Below are positions 11,431 to 24,654 of a DNA stretch of 64,000 nt, one piece after another. The stretch is from Ophiura sarsii (Eukaryota > Echinodermata > Ophiuroidea > Amphilepidida > Ophiuridae): NCBI GenBank assembly GCA_035610835.1, contig CM069450.1, forward strand, positions 27,587,503 to 27,651,502, given 5' to 3'. How positions within the stretch are numbered: the stretch's first letter is position 1; every line of letters begins with the position of its first letter. Both the position numbers and the translations under genes were made by a program. Under the pieces are notes generated by a model. It ran no database searches, was not told the origin of the DNA, and worked only from the letters and a program-made list of their open reading frames with translations.

Positions 11431-13994
11431 GCGTTTGTTGACGTCATATTCTGTTTATCTTGGTAGCAGTCACTCTAGGTAGCAATTGATCGTGCCCATC
11501 ACCCCTGCGAACGGGTACGAAACATTGAAATGTTCGCCAACAAATTTTACAAAATATGGGAATTTCACCCGGTTTTGTTGCTTATACAAATTAAGGAAAA
11601 TGATGTTTCTAACATAATATTATAATATTCAGAACCATACAATTAAGATATTTGTTTTCAAAATGGCGATTTAAACAAATTGGAAGGTGACACCCCCTCC
11701 CCAAATATTCTTAGAGTTCAACTGTTTATCGTCAAAATGAGCGCAATTGATGTAAAGACGATCACCTAGGCGATATGATAGGATGATGAGGGTTAATGAT
11801 GTATTAGTTGTTTCGAGGGCACTGTGGGGACATTATTAACACTTTACTTTATTAACATGATTAACGGAAACATTTCAGAGGAGAGTATCTTCTGCTCTGT
11901 TAAGTTCACAAACGATGCCCCCGGGAGAAATTAGGCAACGCGTGAACGTGGCTTGATTGATTAGATTGTCTTTATGAGAATTTGTTTTGCAAGGTTGGGA
12001 ATATAAATAGTTAAGAATACCTCTAAATAAAATATTTAACGAAATGGTAATATCAGTCACCAATATGCTGTACTGAATTCATTACTAATGGATTTTGACC
12101 TTAATGTGTTTCGTAATAGAACTTTTTTAATATCGCCACCGGATATCTGCTACTGTATATAGCCTTTCATCAAGGTGTTGTGCTGGTGTGTGTGAGAACC
12201 TTAATAGACAGGAAATGTTGCAAGGCGTCTTTGACAAAGACTTCTATATTCATCACGGCTGTTTGATCCCACATAATTTGTCTGTTTTATTCTGAGAACA
12301 CCGTAACTTGCTGGCCCGGTTCTGGTTTTAACTTATTCAAGTACCTGAATATACTGGTCATCTTTTGTAGACATTTCCAGAACATTTTGTTGGTCCATTT
12401 CTGAGAAATAGTGCTTTGCATATTATTATTTACTAGAATAGCGCCCTCATCGGCCACATTTCCCATAGAGTTACATTTAAAATGTGTGTAAAGTAGAAAA
12501 TGCCGATAATTTAAAAATGGCTCGAACAATTTTCGTGAAATTTTCACCGTATACTCGTATTCATTAGTGCTACCTAAATCAGGTCAAACCATAACTGGGC
12601 CACTGTGTTATCTTTTTTTTATTCCATAATTTTAATTATAAATCGGACAGTCAAACAGCCGTGTCATAATTGGCGCCGATATAATAATAATAATAATAAT
12701 AATTACTTAATCCGCATAACAAGAGATGGCTCATACGTATAAGTAACGTTGTCGTAAGCTTTTTACGACAGGCGCCAAAGTAACATTTTACCGTCACTAT
12801 AAATACAAGCACCCATACAAATTCAACTGAGATCAGTGCAAATATTCCCCCCATGACATAAAAATAGGTCTCAATGTCTAGAGAGTCACCGAGGAAAATC
12901 CAAAGGTCTGAATAACAAATACCTCACATAGGAAGCCAACTTTATCAAGCCTATCAATTTATCTTCGGTTTATTGTATTTTACCATTCTCACACAGACGA
13001 TGCCACCATAAAAATTGAAGCATTCGATACACATAACATTATATTGTTGTTAAGAGAATTTGTTCTCAAATTTGAGAGTATCACTTCTCTTAAGTGAATT
13101 AAGAACACCGCAGAGAAATATATTGAATATGATGCAGTAAATATCGAAAAGAAGAAATATCAGTTACTTACCAATGTACTTATATACTATGGACTAATGG
13201 AAGGTTATGACCTTAAAGTGTTTAGTAATAGTACTTACAGTTTAATATAACAACCGGATACCTACTATATATCCTAGCGAAACTCAATTTCCAGTCTAAA
13301 GGCATTATTGACGGATAGTTTATTGCAAAAAAGAAAAGAAATTGCAGCCCCTAATCTTGTTTTAAAGATGACACATGCATATTGCGCTTGCGTAATTTAT
13401 GAAGATATTTGGAGAAACTTTAAAATGGGCAAGTCATCGACCTGGATAAGGATGTCATGTCACGAGTTAAATACAATTCTTTTAAGAAATATAATTTAAG
13501 AATTGAGGTAAATTTGGCATTGTATGCAAGAAATAATATCAGGTACTAAATAAGATGCTTTATAATAAGAACCGTTGTGTACAATATTTCTTTGTCCCTC
13601 AATTGTTGATCTTAGACGCACCAACAATTTAGGTCAAAGCAAATGTACGCACTGAAAAATACCACATACGCTGGTATATAGGGGAGAGCGGGGAGTGTTA
13701 CAGTTATGGGGAAGGTTCGCCCACCACGTGATTCTCATCATTGCTAGTTGAATTTGACGAACGCACAATATGTTCCGCTGTTTGTTGCATTCTTCCCATA
13801 GTAACATGTCTGATCTCCGTATAATGTTTGTCAAATTATCATCAAAAACAGTTTTACATCGCAAAAGTGGATTTTCTCCCATTTTTGATATTGATTTCTT
13901 TTCTAAAGATATTCATACAGAAGATTTTAATGTAAATCATTATTAGGTAGGTATGGGATTGGTTTAGGATTTAATGCAGTCATAAACCTGTCAT
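11431..13994. other. Intergenic with decayed direct repeat
   Basis: A segment at about 12063-12180 recurs in diverged form at about 13175-13280 (ATGGATTTTGACCTTAATGTG against AAGGTTATGACCTTAAAGTG, then a CACCGGATA/CAACCGGATA word). A TAA microsatellite lies near 12679-12702. No coding region was recognised. Confidence 0.4.
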
Positions 13995-14269
13995 TATATC
14001 GCCGCTGTTCTGACATACCGGCACATGTGCCATTTTGGGCAAAATGAGTTAAGTTGCATTTTATGATCTACAAATGAAACTCTTAATTCTCCAAAAAAAA
14101 TTGAGACAAAAAGACAATTAATTAATGAGATACCGCACTAATTAGTGTGATATGCCAGGGTTTTAACATAATACCGGCATGAAAACCTCATTTTATGTTC
14201 TGACATACCGGCACATCACAATATCTGCCATAGACCTCTGTGTAACTGCAGTTCTGACATACCGGCATA

Positions 14270-15141
14270 CAGCGTTCGAAATAGCGGCCATCCGGTCATC
14301 CGAAATGACCACATCTACCGGCGGATGACCAGTTTTTCTTGGCTGATCATCCGGCGGATGACCAAAATGATGGGAGATGAAAGTGAAGAAGAGGATCACC
14401 AGGATGCATTAGAGGCTATAGACCTGACCGTCCTATTGAGAGACGTACTGAAAGAACAAGTCATGGTCGCGAATGAACCAAACCTAGAAGCTGTAAATGA
14501 GGATGACAATGACACAGCGGACGACACCGACCCTGCAGTTGTGAAACTTGATGCTGAGGCAGATGAGGTGACCTGGATACAGATCCAATGGAGTTGAGAG
14601 ATGAGAATGAAGAAGAGGATCATCAGGATGCATTAGAAGTTGTAAATGAGGATGACACTGACACAGCGGACGACACCGACCCTGCAGTTGTGAAACTTGA
14701 TGCTGAGACTGAGTCAGATAAGGATGACCTGGATACAGATCCAATGGAGTCGGGATATATACGAGTGAAGAAGAGGATCATCAGGATGCATTTCAGGGCT
14801 TACAGCTGGTCGTCCTATTAAGAGACGTACTGAAAGAACGTGCCGACTAGAACAAATAAGTGACTGAAGAAACCTAGTAGTTAAAAGAGAGGAGATTGTA
14901 AAATAAAGAGAAAGTAGTTTATGGAGCATATTATAGAGGTTAATGTGGAGTTGTTGTCATTGTATATGTATAATATATATTAAACAATAATATATGTGTA
15001 TATATGATGACTCGCTTAAAATGTGATTTTTGAGCTTGCCACTGAAAAAATGCGGATAACCAAAAATATCGGCGGATGACCAAAATCCCAACCTAGGTTA
15101 TCCGGTGGATAACCAATTTATTTTTCTTATTTCGAACGCTG
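14270..15141. mobile_element. hAT-type non-autonomous element, 872 bp
   Basis: Terminal inverted repeats CAGCGTTCGAAATA and complement are flanked by a perfect 8-bp duplication, CCGGCATA (14262-14269 and 15142-15149). The 8-bp duplication and CAG-type end are hAT hallmarks. GCGGATGACCA and GGATAACCA words are repeated near both ends, like hAT subterminal transposase-binding repeats. The inside carries an acidic reading frame rather than a transposase. Confidence 0.85.
14370..14907 (+). pseudogene. Acidic reading frame inside the hAT element, tandemly duplicated
   Basis: A frame from about 14325 to 14597 reads DESEEEDHQDALEAIDLTVL, then NEDDNDTADDTDPAVVKLDAE, and ends at a stop. A second, shorter copy (14588-14755) repeats EEEDHQDALEVVNEDDTDTADD and VVKLDAE. 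A third copy of the EDHQDA-coding DNA starts near 14768. The word GAGACGTACTGAAAGAAC occurs at about 14440 and 14822. A polyadenylation-like AATAAA is present at about 14901. The protein is not recognised; it does not look like the hAT transposase dimerisation domain. A captured 3' end of a host gene is one reading; a fortuitous frame in a duplicated spacer is another. Confidence 0.4.
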
Positions 15142-15434
15142 CCGGCATATCACTGGCATATCACTGTAGGACGAATATGTTTTTTCTTCTTTCTGACATA
15201 CCGGCACATGACTTTATGACATAATTACTCCTTATTAATAATTGCAATTTGTTGTTGTAACATGCTCATAACAAACATAAGTATATCACTATTAGTGTTC
15301 TTTGACAATGATAGTAATGACATTTGATGTAAATGCTCTCTAACAAGTCTTTAAAAATTGGAAAATTTTCAAACACGATTTTCTCAAAACGCTGTTTTTC
15401 GTGATGTGCCGGTATGTCAGAACAGCGACGATAT

Positions 15435-15789
15435 GTGTGACATGCGTGGTTATTGGGTCAATGTACTTATTGTGCTACGGGACACATTCGCCCTTTCATG
15501 ATGGGTCATGTTCACCAATGGGGATTTACATGATTAAGATTTGTATAATTTCAAAATTGTAATTCAGCCCCTGTATTTGTAATTATAAAAATGACTATCT
15601 GGAATGGAGTAGCACTAAAATTAGAAGTTTTAAATTTTCAAACGAGTTATTCTGTAAAAATTATCCAACCCTTAAATTGTGGACTCTCTAAATGTTATTT
15701 TTGAAGAATATCACATCGAATAACAAATGTGTATATCTATTTGATACATACTATACAGAAAAGTATACAGAAAAGTTTGGTTCCCAATC
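15435..15789. other. Intergenic, nothing recognised
   Basis: AT-rich; a lone ACTCTCTAAATG word at about 15681 matches the foldback ends at 10079 but has no partner. Confidence 0.4.
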
Positions 15790-16190
15790 TGGCTTCTGAC
15801 AAATGCAATGGTCTAATGCTCTTTCCATGATATTCCTAACATCTTGCGACAACGTCACAATTCAAAAGCCTATATTTTCTTTAAATCTGCTATCCGACTG
15901 ACCATGTTTCAGCTCCATATGTTGCAACCGGAAAGATCAATGTCTTCATACTTATTTGTTTGGCCTTTGTGATTCCTCTATCCTTCAAAATGGTTGATAG
16001 GGCATTGGCTGATGTTTAAGATATTGCCAGACGTCTGTTAATAACTCCCGAGCTTCCACCATCTTTGAGAATGAGTGATCCAAGGAAATTGAAGGTATCA
16101 ACACAATCTACTGTGTCATTATCGACTTTCACATGTTGGATGCTGTCCTATGTCAACTGCTCGCACCTTGGTTTCAGTATTGAACTTCCT
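15790..16190 (-). mobile_element. LINE reverse-transcriptase C-terminal relic
   Basis: Translated on the minus strand, the DNA reads FLGSLILKDGGSSGVINRRL, then AKQISMKTLIFPVATYGAETW, with stops and shifts between and after. The YGAETW motif is a signature of the region after the LINE reverse-transcriptase domain, in a different LINE group from the copy at 578-1560. It is short and broken. Confidence 0.7.
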
Positions 16191-17299
16191 AGACACTCCC
16201 ATGAAATCATATACTCTTCTTATCCAGCACTCATACACGCTTTGCGTATTAAAACCTATAGAATAAGCAAGTATGCATGACGGTTATTGTTATTGTTATT
16301 GTGTGAAACAATGTTTTACCCTAACACTCCTTGGACTAAACATGATATGCTTCAGCAGACCCTATTATTCAAGGATAACTCGCTAAATTGTTAAACTTAC
16401 TGTAGGAATTTGTTTGCTTATGTGTACTCAAGTTTCGAAAGTTTCAAATTGCACTGTAAACTGTATTGATTGTATTTCAACACCCAATTTTAAAACACTT
16501 GACAATTAAGTGTTTAATTTAAGAAAAAATACAATATTAATGAATATGTATGTTGGACTTGTGTATAGTTATTTCAATGAGGCCTACATCTTGTCGGGTA
16601 CGTCCTCGCGGGCTAGTCTTGATCACAAAGTCATATTATGATCCTAATAATATGGTGTAAAAATGCAACAAAACAAAATTTAAAACTATACTTAGTAATG
16701 TCACGAATTAAAATCGCAAAATTTCTATCTTTACCTCTCCGACAAGCCATCAATAACGTTGCTTGCAAACGGTTTAGTTCAATGTCAAAACGTGAAAAGA
16801 GCCGATCGAAGACCTTTTTAACCTTCGTTTTCACTAATATAATGATTTGGCCTGTGAAATGTTAATGATCAATGTTAACAATGTATGTCTGATTTTTATC
16901 ATAATTATGCTATTCTGTCCAATTTGGCTTCAAGAAAGGTTGCATTTACGTTTATAATTGACTTTCGTTTTTGTGCTTGGCCAGCGATAGCCGGGCTAGA
17001 AAATACACAGGGTGCACCATGCCCTGTGGCAAAATTGGTTCTGGAAAAAAGGGATATTTCTATAAGGGCTTGTAGGTGTAATGAAGTTTTTCATTTTTGA
17101 ACTCTTATTTCACTTTTCATTCTAAACATTCGTTTTTCAAATATTTTAATAACGACTCGCCTCACTTTTATTAAACTTGCACATGTTTTTGTTTAAATCT
17201 TGGGCAAAAGGTGTTCAAATTAGTGAGATTTCCATTACTCAAAATGTTTAATGATAGAAACATTAAAGGTTAAAATCACGTAGATCACGTTAGTTTGTA
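16191..17299. other. Intergenic, nothing recognised
   Basis: AT-rich, with a small GTTATT microsatellite near 16283-16300. No exon or repeat was supported. Confidence 0.4.
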
Positions 17300-17935
17300 T
17301 TACTCCACACACAAACAGACGTTTTGAGAAATTGAAACGTTTCTAAAATGGAAAAACGTTTGGATACTCATAGACAGTTCTCTCTCTTCAATAGCATGTT
17401 TGCTCTTCCCAAGACAGTCGCATTTCTCAAAAATTATGTTTTTAGAAAAAGTGCACTTTTCAAGATCCTATACAAAAAAGGTGCAAAAATGTCTCCAGAG
17501 CTTTTTTTTTTAAATTAACGTCGATTATCTTTATTTTCAATCAAAATAAAGTATCTTCCTCCTTTTATAGCTGGTCTTTATCTAAAGTATAAAATACAAA
17601 TATTTGTTCATGTATGATTAGCCAATTAGTGCCCACCATTCACGTCAATAACTTCCCTGCAAAAGTCCCACTATTCGGAATCAACAATTTTGGGAAATGT
17701 TTGTTTTGGTGGGTAACCAAACGTTGTTCCTTTTCATAAGTGTTTTAATCTCTCAAAACGTCTAATTTTGTGTGGAGTTATGCCAACAAACTCGTACATG
17801 AAAAGTGCCACTTTTTCTGAAAACATCATTTTTTTGGAAATGTGAAACATTTTGGGAAAAGTAATAATGATATTGAACTGGGGACATTTTATAGTTAGCC
17901 AAGCGTTTTTCCTTTTCATAAGTGTTTCAAATAAC
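17300..17935. repeat. Decayed inverted repeat
   Basis: The word around ACTCCACACACAAACAGACG (17303) and AAAACGTTTGG (17353) returns inverted at 17711-17784. AAAAGTGC and TTTTTAGAAAAAG words near 17450 return inverted near 17800-17830. The arms are diverged and no clean ends were found. Confidence 0.4.
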
Positions 17936-17939
17936 TTCT

Positions 17940-19600
17940 AGAAGTAGGCCTATACATAGTGGTGAACATTATAACTGATAACTTAAACTCGATGGCTGGG
18001 TGTGGTATGGTCAACTTTTTTTTTTAAGAACTCCTATTAGCCAGCTAATAACATCCTCGACTACCCCAAAATGTAAATTTCCCTGTGCCAACTTTCCCTA
18101 TGAAGATCGCATATTGACGTGTCTTACGTATTCCAGTTTAACGATTTCTTTAAAGATCGCCTATTAACGTACCTATTTTCAGTTCCAGCTCTCCCTTTAA
18201 AGCTCACTCATTAATATACGTTTTCCGTTTCGGCTCCACCTTTAAACACCAATTGTAGGGTTATGTTTGTATTTATACTGACATACGTTTTCCTGTTTCA
18301 GCGCATTCCTTTAAGACAACATTTATTTCATCATCTTTATTATAATAATATAAAGAAGCAAACACACAAACCCAAGAACATCTAGGGCCTATGCTGACCC
18401 CGGGCATGGGAGTTACATAACACAAGAACATACAAATCAATACAGTACTCAAAGAAAGCAGAACAACGGCCATAGCAACACCCATTTGTATCATGGCTTA
18501 CTTTTGCCCATTTATAAGGGGAAATTATGTGAAAGTATCCCTTTCCTTCCGAGCCACTGACTCGAATGTGTAAAATAAAGGAATGAACTGCTTGTGCGAC
18601 CACATAGGGACAAGGCAGTGCTGCCAGAAAGCAATACCAATTCTTTAAACAAAAGTTGAATCTTTACAATAAATGACTCACACTTGGATAGAAAATAACA
18701 GTGTGTATAGCTCAAAGTTCTGCCAAAGTCCCAGAAAACCAAAGATTCCAAAAGGTCAGCAGTATTAGTAAAGGATAGCAGTAGGCTTATACATAAAACT
18801 AACATTTACCAATGATCACTCAAACTCGATACAAAGAAGATTTCTTGTGCAGTCCAGCATGCTTAACAACACTCGGGCAACACTACACTGGCAACAGGGC
18901 TTTTCTCCAATCGACCAGCTAAACATGTGTTAAATTAATTAACAGCTGGAGTCATCTCGACTTTCCACCTTCTAATACATGGTACATAATAGGCAATTTT
19001 AGCTAGATATGAAAAGAAGTTGAATCCCAACTAAAATATTTATATCAATTGTACTACTTGCAGCAAGAATTTCTGAAAGACCCTCGTTCAACAAAATGAT
19101 AACCCTTTCTTTGCGATGTAATGTCAATGAGATCAATAAAGATCAATCATTGATATACGTTTTCCTATTTCGGCGCTACCTTTAAAGATCAATCATTGAG
19201 GTACGATGTTTTATTATTGACACACGAGTTCCTGTTTCAGCACACTCCTTAAAGATGACCATTGATATTGATGCACGTTTCCATTTTCAAGCACTCCCTT
19301 CAACAAATTCAACAAATTAAGCTTTTTAATTACAAGTGCATGGGGAAAACTCTGGTTATGTTTGATCAATTCGAGTATCACTGGAAAGACAAACTGGCTA
19401 TATTAAACCAATAACTTAAAGTAGCATGCCTTTACATAGTGGCGGAAATTACTAATGATCAATAATCAGACTTGATGTATGGTCAACCTCTTATGGAACC
19501 ATTTGCTACCTGCTAGCCAGCACATAACATCTTCAATCATCCCCAATGTAAGTGTCCGCCGCTTCATCATAAATCACTCATCGTGGTACGATTTTCTGAT
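17940..19600. repeat. Decayed tandem duplication with embedded minisatellite
   Basis: Related blocks begin near 17940, 18780 and 19420 (ACATAGTGGTGAACATT/ACATAGTGGCGGAAATT, then TATGGTCAAC and TAGCCAGC). Between them, at about 18100-18320 and 19125-19310, a unit of roughly 50-60 bp repeats, with TTTAAAGATCAATCATTGA followed by ATACGTTTTCC and TTTCAGC words. No coding content was seen. Confidence 0.5.
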
Positions 19601-20752
19601 CTGTTGGTGTTTTTTGTCACTACAATTCGTTCATCACGAACACAGACACGGATTGGATTGGATTGTGTATTCACCTTAATCGTTGTTTTCATAAATACAC
19701 CGTTACATGGTAATCGACAGCTACTTGTTGTTTACCTGAAAACTTCCAGAAAATCTGCAATCTGTTCTGCTAAATACTAGATGCATAAAATTATGAAAAT
19801 CAAATCAAAGACGGGAACACGCTAATGGCGACCAAATGCTAAATTAAACGTTACTTTTCGCAGTTACAATTTGGCTAGATCAAGGGACTATGATGTTGAT
19901 ATTGCATAACATTGCCCACCGCAGGTTCTAGGAATAAGAAGCGCACCGCTAGCTCAACTGACAGATATATTGATGTATATAGCACTGATAAAAAGGGGCA
20001 ATGTCAAGGCTGTCTAGAGCTTTTTACATCAGAAACGGCCTTCAATTGTGTGACGAGCGTAAAATAAAACTGATATTGAAACTACTGTTGTAATAAAGCC
20101 TCTAGATCGTATACATTCTATCATTTTGATGTTTCAAGTCTACAAAGGTAACATTAATTCCACTTGATACTGTGAATTTGAACCAAGAATAACAGATTAC
20201 CACAATTGTATAAACACAAATAAACTAAAGTCCACAGATGCGGCCTAGTTTTCATCGTATTTAGAAATGATTGCAATCAGGACCTTCGTTTTAACACACC
20301 TTATAAAATCCAATTTCTCAAATAGAGATCGGAACAATTCGGACAATTTGAAGTCATAAGAAATTGTGCCCTACGTAAGGTTGGTTCCCATGGTATTATT
20401 ACGCACAGATCGGATCCAAAGAGTTGAGAGGTCATCAAACTCGTGTTCGGAAAACTTCGATTTAGGAGGGAAAGACATTTAAGTAAAAATGGTCCCTTTC
20501 GTAGGTCTTACTACCATTTGTACTTGGTTTTACCTTGATATCTTTCTGGAATACAACCACCAAATTGTAAGTTGCGGAGCTAAAAGCATAAACATAACCA
20601 ACATCTAAGGAAGTATTTGAAATTGAATCATGACAAGACGGAATACTCTGATCGGGTTATTAACATTATTCGAATGTTTGTATTATGTACAAGGAGTTGT
20701 GAGAATCACAAAACTACATAACATTGATCACGTTTTAACTTGTTTAAGAAGG
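19601..20752. other. Intergenic, nothing recognised
   Basis: No exon, RNA gene or repeat match was supported in this stretch. Confidence 0.4.
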
Positions 20753-20770
20753 ACTTTCTGAGAGAATCAG

Positions 20771-22645
20771 GCACTATGGGAAAATCTGTGCAGATGGGGG
20801 TCAGCCAATTTTAATCATATTTTGGTGATTTAACATGTTTGGTCAAATATTCTCAAAAATCAGTATTAAAAATTCTGGCATACACCCTCCCAGAAAATAG
20901 GAACCCCCCTGGAATGGTCCCCTTGAACACTCTTCTCAGACCTGAAAAATACAGTTTTGTGTCATATTTAGACTAGGGTTTCATACCTAAGATGAGGATC
21001 TATGAACTTCATCTTTCCTGCATAGGATGTTTTATTCTTTGTCTTTATCATGCATGCAGAAAAAACAAATTATCATTTGGAATATTCCATTTCTGAACAG
21101 GGGGGTGAGCCTATTTTTGATAATTTTAAAAAATTCAAAAAAATGAAATTTAGGTCTATTTTACTCTTGCATTGTACCAATCCCAGCAAAGTTAGAATAT
21201 TGATCTTTGCTGGGATCAATGCCTCATCCAAGGTGATTGATAAAATGCATTCAAAACGACGGAGACTTTTACACTCTTAATAACTCCCAACCATTTATTA
21301 CCCTAACTTTCAACATTAGTCAAATTCACCTGTGTCAAACCAATGGTAAAATCGTTGTATTTTCTCTCTATTACTCACTATTTCTTCAGTGAATTATCAT
21401 GATATTGATTGCAAAATGTATGTAATACATTATAAAAGTATAATGATGTTGGATTGTTCCACTTTTGCCACAGGGGTACCATTAAAATATTCAAAAATCA
21501 AAGGAAAAGTCATGTTTTGTAGGCATGTCAATCATTTTCAATGTGAAGGCAACACAGAGTATAGGAAGTAAAGATCCTGTTATTGCCTGTTATTTATTGT
21601 TTCTTTTAAAATGTAAACGTTGTTGAGTGCCCTTGAATTGTTCCATTATATTCCGTAGGGGTGTGTTTTTGAATAGCAAATTGTGTTTTGCGACACTTTT
21701 AAGTCGGGCACTATGGGAAAATGTGTACAAATGGGGGTCAGCCAGTTTCAAACATATTTTGGTGATTTAACATGTTTGGTCCAATATTCACAAAAAATGA
21801 CTATTACAAAATCTGACATAGCCCCTCCCAGAAAACTCGACCCTCCCTAAAATGGTCCCCAGGAACCTACTTTTCAGACCTGAAAAATACTGTTTCATAC
21901 CAAATCTAGACTAGGGTTTGATACCTAAGATGAAGATCTATGAACACTATCTTTTGTACATATGATGTTTCATCCCTTGTCTTTATCACGCACACAGAAA
22001 AGAGTTGTTATCATTGGAATATTCCATTATCGTACGGGGGGGAGCTTATTTTCGAAAGTTTTTAAAATTTCGAAAACTCTGAAATGTAGGTATATTTTAC
22101 AATGCCACTGTACCTTTCCCAGTGTAGTTAGAAGGTTGATCTTTACTGGAAGCAACCTCTCATCTAAGGTGGTTAATAAAATGCATTCAAAACGAAGGAG
22201 ACTCAACTTTTTATTACTCACAACCACTTATTACCCCCCCCCCCCCCCCAACTTTTATATAACATTGGTCCAATTTCACCCGTATCATACAGGAAGTACA
22301 ATCGTTGTATTTTTTCAGTATTACTCACTATTTCTTCAGTGAAATATCATGATATTTATTGCAAAAGACTATACAAAATATATAAAATACATTTTAAAAG
22401 TATAATGATGTTGGATTGTTCCATTCTTTCACAGGGGTACTATTCAAATGTTCAAAATCAGATAACAATTCATGTTTTTGTAGGTGTGGCAATTCGTTCA
22501 ATGAGAAGGCAACACACTGTATGTATTCAATATGTGGAAGTCTTGGTATTACTTGTTCTTTATTGTTTGTTTTAAACTGTGAACGTCCTGTAGTTTTGAC
22601 TATCAAATGGTGTTTTGCGACACTTACAGGTAGGCCTTGGTAGGC
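20771..22645 (+). repeat. Tandem duplication, 937-bp period
   Basis: GCACTATGGGAAAAT begins copies at 20771 and 21708. The copies then share GTGATTTAACATGTTTGGT, CCTCCCAGAAAA, ACTAGGGTTT, AAAATGCATTCAAAACGA and ACTCACTATTTCTTCAGTGAA. A third partial copy of the last part follows to about 22860. A C-run lies at 22236-22249. Confidence 0.75.
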
Positions 22646-23592
22646 CTTCTTTAGATGATCGATATTGGCTAACATTTAGCCTAAATTGAATCTCACTAAA
22701 ATTAAAGTGTGAATGTCGTTTAAAGTACTCTTGGATTATTCCATTATATTAAATAGGGGTGTAGGTTTGACTAGCAAATGGTGTTTTTCAACACTTACAC
22801 TACAGTTACTTTAGATGATCGATATATTGGCTAATATTTAGCCTAAAGTGAATCTCTAACTGAATTCATGTTGGGTAGTAACACAGACTCGCTGTGCGGG
22901 AGGAGTGGCGAACCCCCCACAGCCATATATTACATGGGGGAGTCTGGCCCAAACGCTAATGAAAGAGAGATGCTCGGCGCGAGTCTTTACTTTTACTTTT
23001 TTGAATGGAAATACTTCATGACTGTCAACCCGGAGTTGACGCTCATGTGTGTCGCAGCTCTATTAACAATATTATGTGCAGTGATCATAACAGTAGTCAT
23101 ATAGACAAAGTAGTTATGAATAGGCGTTTTATGTATTTGTAAATGAAAAACAAACAAACAAACACCCCAACAAATTTATTTATAACAATAACACAGCTAT
23201 CAAACCAGCCATCAAATCAAAGTTATATTATCAATTCTAAATCTTTTGGAGTTTGCATGCACAATATATTTATAGCATTAGGCGTATGTTAATAGCTTAC
23301 AGTATATTATCAACAAAATATGTATTGTATTGATATATATACATGTACATACTACACTATTTTGATAGTTGGGAGATTGAACCAACATGGCAGATAGTCG
23401 GATCTTACATGGAAATAACTATTTTTGTAACTATAAATTCTCCTAGAAAACTATGGCATAGCATGAACAGTGCTGTCTTAAAAATATAAATTGTACAATG
23501 TCATCATTGGAGCTTATTGGTCAAACGTATTGCAAATTCATACTGCCCGGATATAACCAAAACACCCCTCTTTAATGAGTGGAATAGACTCA

Positions 23593-23817
23593 TTTGGGCT
23601 ATTCCTGATATTAATGGTACCCCCCCCCCCCCCACCCCCACATGGAAGGTGTGTGAATTCTTCAAACTACTTTTTCGCTGGTGAGAATTCCCCAGAAAAC
23701 ATCCATGTCCCTTCAGAATGGTATAGAAGACATAGGAATTCCCAGAACTGTCTGTTAACAAATGTTTGCCTTCTATAGGGGTGGGGGGGGGGGTACCATT
23801 AACTTATGGAATAGCAC
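23593..23817. mobile_element. MITE family D, copy 1
   Basis: Ends TTTGGGCTATTCC...TAATGGTACCCC pair with a right end GGGGTACCATTAACTTATGG followed by AATAGCAC. Long C and G runs lie just inside the ends. The interior has GAATTCCC words and CCTTCTATAGGGG, shared with 26232-26690. It sits inside the 3.9-kb element. Confidence 0.7.
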
Positions 23818-24654
23818 ATTTCCATCGCACTAATGTAAGTACATTTAAAGAATATTATTGTCATTTGCATCATCATCACAAAACCTGACTTTTCACATAT
23901 TCAGGATTTTTTTGTAGGAATTACCCATGAAAATAATGGAACAGTCCAATTTTATTTTATCTTATTAACTTTATTTGTAGAAATGAACAATATTGGTCTT
24001 GTTTGTAAGAAATATTTATTTCAACCGCAACATTCATTCAGTTGAGCTAATTTAGTAAATTAACGCCAAGTATGAAATACTAAAATCTGTATTTTCAGAA
24101 AATGGCCCGAGTATATGGTGTGAATATATTAATAATGAACAAGTCTCCGTCGTTTTTATTTGTTGAATTGTTTCATCTATGTCTATTGGTGCTCTGAGGA
24201 AAACAACAATAAAAAAAAATCACTGGCAATTTTGCTATGCTATTGCAAACTTGACCTTCATTTTGCCTTTTCTCCATTTAATGAAACCCCTGAAAATGCC
24301 ATTATACCCCCTCTAAAAACAATCCAATATCTTATTTTTTTTATTATTATTGCATTGTAAAGACAAAAGATGAATGTTTGATGGAAAGCATAACTGAAAT
24401 GATATTATAATGTTGTCAGTAATTGGCACTAGTCTGAAAATTGTGAAAAAATACTTTTTTCACTTCTGAAAATGTACTATTAAGGATCATTATTAGGGGG
24501 GTCATATATCTCCCAGTAGGGGGGTACCCAGAATTTGTTATTACCATCATTGTAATTCTTCATGGACATGTATCTTATCCCCAAAGTACAAACAAAATTG
24601 GCCGACCCCCATCTGCACACCTCTGCCTGACTATCTCAGAAAGTCCTTCTTAAA

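Larger units (their letters stand above)
13996..15434. mobile_element. Foldback element with CTGACATACCGGCAC repeats
   Basis: The outer inverted ends read CGCTGTTCTGACATACCGGC (from 14003) and its complement (to about 15427). Further copies of TTCTGACATACCGGCA occur inside at about 14199, 14252 and 15190. It hosts the hAT-type element at 14270-15141; without that insert it is about 560 bp. There is no coding capacity of its own. Confidence 0.75.
20753..24654. mobile_element. 3.9-kb element with about 60-bp terminal inverted repeats
   Basis: The left end TTTAAGAAGGACTTTCTGAG (20753) and the adjoining GTGCAGATGGGGGTCAGCCAA return as complements at 24598-24654. Inside are two tandem copies of a 937-bp unit and a nested smaller element at 23593-23817. 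No transposase frame is visible, so it is non-autonomous. Superfamily is not assigned. Confidence 0.65.

Noticed and set aside
22868..23104. 78-codon frame with a hydrophobic C-terminus as a small membrane protein
   Set aside because: It lies inside the 3.9-kb transposon, has no visible splice or promoter context and no family resemblance.
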